A stretch of DNA of 64,000 nt from positions 4,439 through 68,438 of the forward strand of contig JBDRUT010000011.1 of the NCBI GenBank assembly GCA_039801465.1, given 5' to 3'. How positions within the stretch are numbered: the first letter of the stretch is position 1; every line of letters begins with the position of its first letter. Below the pieces are notes generated by a model. It saw only the letters and a program-made list of their open reading frames with translations, made no database searches and was not told the origin of the DNA. Of the stretch, positions 61,222 through 64,000 are shown in pieces. The DNA is from JAOABV01 sp039801465. GTDB lineage: Bacteria > Hydrothermota > Tepidihabitantia > Tepidihabitantales > CAIPLT01. Both the position numbers and the translations under genes were made by a program.

Positions 61222-62328
61222 ATGAGAAATAAAAATAACAAACAATCTAATGGAGCATTAATATTAAACAAACAAAAATTTGTGGAAGTTTTGTCTGAAG
61301 TTGGTAATCTAAACAACCTAAATTCTATTAAAAATAGAATATCTACCCTGAAAGACATTTTAACTAACCACAAAAAAGACCAAGAAGGCATATTAAATAT
61401 TGATACAAATGGCGATACGGTCTCGTTACGCAAAGATGTTTTAACTTCTGAATTAAAACAAATTCTTGAGGCGCATACAATTGAACGGGCAAATTATTAT
61501 TTAAAAAGATTAATAAATGGAATTCAGAAAGTCAAAACTAATAAGATTAATGAGATAAATCTTTTAAGATGGAAAGAATATGATGATATTATTACTGATA
61601 GCCTATGGATATTAGATAAAAGAGATAATTCAGGAGCGCATTTAGGGTGGTATTGGGGTAATTTTATTCCTCAAATTCCATATCAGATGATGATAAGATA
61701 TACCAAAAGGGGAGATTGGATATTAGATACTTTTGTCGGCAGCGGAACGACATTAATTGAGTGTAGAAGATTAGGAAGAAACGGCATAGGGATAGAATTA
61801 AATCCTGAACTGGTAGATAAAGCAAAAGAACTAATCCAAAAAGAACCAAATAACTATAATGTGGTTAGTGAAGTAATTGTTGCTGACAGTAGGAATGTAA
61901 ACATTGGCGAAATTTTAGAAAAGTATAAAATCAAGCAAACTCAATTGCTTATTATGCACCCTCCTTATCACGACATTATTAAGTTTTCAAAAGACAAAAG
62001 AGACCTTTCAAATGCAAAGAACACCGAAGAATTTTTAAAGATGTTCGGAGCTGTAGTTGATAACGCAACCCCGTATTTAGAAAAAGGACGATATTTTGTA
62101 TTAGTCATTGGTGATAAATATTCCAAAGGTGAATGGATACCTTTGGGATTTTATTGTATGCAGGAGGTATTAAAAAGAGGCTATTTACTGAAAAGCATAA
62201 TCGTAAAAAATTTTGATGAAACAAGAGGAAAAAGAAACCAACAACAACTGTGGAGATACAGAGCATTGGTTGGTGGATTTTATATTTTTAAGCACGAATA
62301 TATAATGTTATTTAAAAAGGGAGGATAA
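61222..62328 (+). CDS. DNA methyltransferase (N6_N4 class)
   Basis: 368 residues. Motif I region DTFVGSGTTLIECRRLGRNG (about residues 170-189) and GIELNPELV come first, and the catalytic motif IV appears afterwards as IMHPPYHDIIKFSKDKRD (about 248). His replaces the usual Asp/Ser/Asn before PPY, as in some site-specific methylases with an HPPY motif. The first 150 residues are helical and probably handle DNA recognition. The start ATG has no strong ribosome-binding site. It ends one base before the ribosome-bound start of the nuclease reading frame, so both form an operon of restriction-modification type. The modified base (m4C or m6A) is undetermined. Confidence 0.88.
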   Translation: MRNKNNKQSNGALILNKQKFVEVLSEVGNLNNLNSIKNRISTLKDILTNHKKDQEGILNIDTNGDTVSLRKDVLTSELKQILEAHTIERANYYLKRLINGIQKVKTNKINEINLLRWKEYDDIITDSLWILDKRDNSGAHLGWYWGNFIPQIPYQMMIRYTKRGDWILDTFVGSGTTLIECRRLGRNGIGIELNPELVDKAKELIQKEPNNYNVVSEVIVADSRNVNIGEILEKYKIKQTQLLIMHPPYHDIIKFSKDKRDLSNAKNTEEFLKMFGAVVDNATPYLEKGRYFVLVIGDKYSKGEWIPLGFYCMQEVLKRGYLLKSIIVKNFDETRGKRNQQQLWRYRALVGGFYIFKHEYIMLFKKGG

Positions 62329-62329
62329 A

Positions 62330-62386
62330 ATGAGAACCCATGTTTTTATTGTGAATGACACAACATTCCCAAGCCATCTCTAATAC
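62330..62386 (+). other. detached 5' end of the nuclease gene, ending at an in-frame TAA
   Basis: AAGGGAGG just upstream makes the ATG at 62330 the natural start. It reads MRTHVFIVNDTTFPSHL, then TAA (62381-62383), then YMFAGTGAKNK in the same frame. A single base change, CAA to TAA, would produce this break. The 17-residue stub fits the first strand of an EVE/PUA-like domain. Confidence 0.8.
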
Positions 62387-63451
62387 ATGTTTGCCGGCAC
62401 AGGGGCAAAGAATAAAGATGAAGATATTGCTCTCCTATCAGATATAAAGAGAGTTAGGGCGGGTGACTTGGTTCTTTTTTACATTGAAGCAACGACAAAA
62501 GTAAGGGGTGGTTTTTATGGAATCTTTAAAGTTGCTACACAGAAACCGTTGGTCTTTCATACACCGGGACAAAATGGACTTTTTCCTAATTTGGGGAAGA
62601 AACTTATTTATAGAACGTTGCTTGAACCTTATGAGGTATATTCTGAGGGTGTGCCAGAATGGGAAGCATTAGACAAACTTCCTGTTTATGCAACTGAAAT
62701 TCAATGGAGTTTAATTTATAGAAAATTAAAAGGTAAGAGGGGTTGCACACCTTTACTCCCATGGGAAGCACAAAGATTAATGGATATGATAAGAAATAAG
62801 AATGCGGGAAAACCCATTGCAAACGCGCAATTTACCGGCGGTTTTAACTGGGATATAGATAACAGAAAGATAATAACAAGTCCCAATCGGCAGAATTATC
62901 CACATGCAAGGACTTTCAACTATAATGTATTGGCTGAAATCTGTGAACTACAACAACGAAATAGAGCATATGAGGTTCAGCTTCAATTATATTTTACAGA
63001 AAATATAGGAATTAATCCAAATTTAAATTCTATAGTTGGAAATAATTTAATTTGGTTTGGAAATGAAGTTGCCTGTGGTGTTGGAATGCAAAAGATAGAT
63101 ATTCTGACTATAAGTCAAAATGGTGCCAGAAAAGAGTATAGGCTAATCGAATTGAAAGATGAACCTGTCCAGCCGGTAATCATTGACCAAATTGAATATT
63201 ACGTAAATTGGGCATCTCAAAATTCAGGCAGACATCTGGAGGGTGCATTTGATTGGAATATTCAGCCTGTAATCGTTGCACCACCACATAATCCGAATAA
63301 CTGGCAAGACGTTATTAATGCTTTCAAAAAATATAATCAAAAAAGCATTTCATTACCTATTCTTTATTTTGAATTTTCGATTGAACGGGAAAGAGATATA
63401 AACTTCCAGCAAATAAATTATGTTGTCAATTGGGAAACATCGAAGTTGTAA
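62387..63451 (+). CDS. EVE-like domain plus PD-(D/E)XK nuclease (restriction endonuclease candidate, 5' end broken)
   Basis: 354 residues downstream of the in-frame stop. Residues 1-120 (RVRAGDLVLFYIEATTKVRG, GFYGIFKVATQKP) look like an EVE/ASCH-type PUA fold, which in other proteins reads modified bases. Residues about 215-290 hold QKIDILTISQNGARKEYRLI then ELKDEPVQPVIIDQIEYYV, the D-x(n)-E-x-K plus Q pattern of NucS/RecB-like nucleases. Paired with the methyltransferase, it would cut DNA according to modification state. The real start is at 62330; the TAA at 62381-62383 removes the first EVE strand unless read through. The ATG at 62387 lacks a ribosome-binding site. Confidence 0.78.
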   Translation: MFAGTGAKNKDEDIALLSDIKRVRAGDLVLFYIEATTKVRGGFYGIFKVATQKPLVFHTPGQNGLFPNLGKKLIYRTLLEPYEVYSEGVPEWEALDKLPVYATEIQWSLIYRKLKGKRGCTPLLPWEAQRLMDMIRNKNAGKPIANAQFTGGFNWDIDNRKIITSPNRQNYPHARTFNYNVLAEICELQQRNRAYEVQLQLYFTENIGINPNLNSIVGNNLIWFGNEVACGVGMQKIDILTISQNGARKEYRLIELKDEPVQPVIIDQIEYYVNWASQNSGRHLEGAFDWNIQPVIVAPPHNPNNWQDVINAFKKYNQKSISLPILYFEFSIERERDINFQQINYVVNWETSKL

Positions 63452-63455
63452 TTTT

Positions 63456-63472
63456 GGAGACAGACGGCAGTG
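63456..63472 (+). repeat. partial copy of the downstream terminator arm
   Basis: GGAGACAGACGGCAGTG resembles GGAGACGGAAAGGCAGTG at 63511-63528, the 5' arm and loop of the terminator. It lies four bases after the nuclease stop codon. Confidence 0.5.
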
Positions 63473-63510
63473 CAAATAAGTTATTAGTTTTTAGTTGTTG
63501 GTTATTATAA

Positions 63511-63546
63511 GGAGACGGAAAGGCAGTGTTTCCGTCTCCTTTTTTT
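63511..63546 (+). terminator. intrinsic terminator after the nuclease gene
   Basis: Perfect 11-bp stem GGAGACGGAAA (63511-63521) / TTTCCGTCTCC (63529-63539), seven-base loop, seven Ts. Confidence 0.95.
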
Positions 63547-63557
63547 ACCGTTAGGCG

Positions 63558-63929
63558 TTATGGTGCAGGTGCGGCTAATGCGAAGACGGTGTTGCGGATT
63601 CTCTCTAAGATGTCTTTATCCAATGTCCGGGCATGCCATTTGTTAACCAAAACATCAACTTCTTTTAAGAGTTGCGGACCGGAAAATCTTTTCGCGTATC
63701 TGTAGACTTCGCGAGCAAAATTGAGATAAGAAGGATTAAGTAAAGTCGGTGTGCCGGCTTCATATAGAATCAGTTTCACTTCGTTTTCTAAGGTCTCTTG
63801 CTCAGGAAAGATTGTTGCAAGCTGCTCTTTCATTTTGTCTTTATAGTTTGCAAGTTTTTGTGATAAGACATCACCGGAAAACATCGCATCCCATTTCTCC
63901 AGTCGTCTTGAAGCAGGTCTAACAGCCAT
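63558..63929 (-). CDS. small helical protein, PxYLNFAR family, second paralogue
   Basis: A 123-residue protein counted from the ATG at 63929 (MAVRPASRRLEKW), chosen because it aligns with MPVRTSFRRIQKF of the paralogue at 8595-8966. A longer frame starts at GTG 63956. It shares the central coiled-coil-like region, LNPSYLNFAREVYRYAKRF, and the end RIRNTVFALAAPAP. Two copies in one 64-kb window, each alone in its transcript, suggest a larger dispersed family. No enzyme motif, signal peptide or membrane helix. Function unknown. Confidence 0.78.
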   Translation of the reverse strand: MAVRPASRRLEKWDAMFSGDVLSQKLANYKDKMKEQLATIFPEQETLENEVKLILYEAGTPTLLNPSYLNFAREVYRYAKRFSGPQLLKEVDVLVNKWHARTLDKDILERIRNTVFALAAPAP

Positions 63930-63960
63930 AAGTTCAGTTGTGTTTTTCACCCTCACCTTG

Positions 63961-63985
63961 CTCCTCTCCCATCAAGGGAGAGGAG
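63961..63985. repeat. REP-like perfect hairpin
   Basis: CTCCTCTCCC and GGGAGAGGAG form a perfect 10-bp stem with a five-base loop. With the neighbouring CACCCTCACCTTG it resembles the palindromic intergenic element CCCTCACC...CTCTCCC widespread in bacterial genomes. On the minus strand the GGAG of the second arm could serve as ribosome-binding site for the GTG start at 63956 and would be hidden in the stem. Confidence 0.7.
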
Positions 63986-64000
63986 ATTATAATTACTATG

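Noticed and set aside
62381..62383. Stop-codon reassignment as explanation for the in-frame TAA
   Set aside because: TAA serves as the normal stop of many genes here, so genome-wide recoding is not credible.

Overview
The window is AT-rich, gene-dense bacterial chromosome with no phage, conjugative or CRISPR locus. Four secreted proteins end in, or resemble, type IX secretion (Por) C-terminal sorting domains. Promoters, however, are E. coli-like (TTGACA, 16-17 bp, TATAAT), and Shine-Dalgarno sites of the AGGAGG type are common. That combination argues against ordinary Bacteroidota and suggests an uncultured, probably anaerobic lineage at the edge of the FCB group, for example candidate division WOR-3/Stahlbacteria. 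The lineage is an inference from gene content; nothing was searched.

Layout. 1-4.1 kb (minus): recG (partial), a lipoprotein-type isoaspartate methyltransferase, ligA. 4.3-9.4 kb: a 13-repeat secreted protein, a second secreted protein, a small family protein, and a GC-rich 12-bp repeat patch. 9.6-17.6 kb (minus): a six-gene surface-glycan operon with three GT4 glycosyltransferases, a flippase-like protein, a YfhO protein and a PMP-dependent sugar 3-dehydrase. 17.8-22.6 kb: rpsT, tRNA-Phe, a frameshifted DUF2207 protein, a 13-BNR secreted protein. 23-27.6 kb (minus): kbl-tdh (threonine to glycine), deoC, cysS. 27.9-32.7 kb: a PNPOx-like protein, ZIP transporter, methyltransferase, two tiny membrane proteins, thiE, guanine deaminase. 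33.1-38.6 kb: acs, an S23/four-helix-bundle cassette between inverted repeats, an OFA transporter, malic enzyme. 38.9-40.5 kb (minus): deoB-cdd with tRNA-Leu upstream. 41-46.5 kb (minus): a type III restriction-modification pair. 46.6-61 kb (plus): an MFS exporter, FG-GAP secreted protein, birA, NYN protein, tsaB, pheT, zapB-like, zapA, a probable 6S RNA, rny, ymdB-like, hsp20, lon. 61.2-64 kb: a DNA methyltransferase, an EVE-like/PD-(D/E)XK nuclease split by an in-frame stop, and a paralogue of the 8.6-kb small protein.

Metabolic links. Nucleoside salvage (deoB, cdd, deoC, guaD), threonine catabolism (tdh, kbl), acetate activation (acs) and C4 decarboxylation (malic enzyme) suggest a heterotroph feeding on amino acids, nucleosides and small acids.

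The least expected signals are these. Degenerate tandem copies of gene 3' ends lie in at least six intergenic spacers. Several genes have a canonical promoter whose predicted start point falls at or just before the start codon (leaderless mRNAs), next to genes with strong ribosome-binding sites. The S23 gene sits between 25-bp inverted repeats matching at 24 of 25 positions. The aminotransferase-fold enzyme of the glycan operon has His in place of the catalytic Lys and carries a four-Cys cluster. The EVE-like nuclease gene is interrupted by a single ochre codon near its start.
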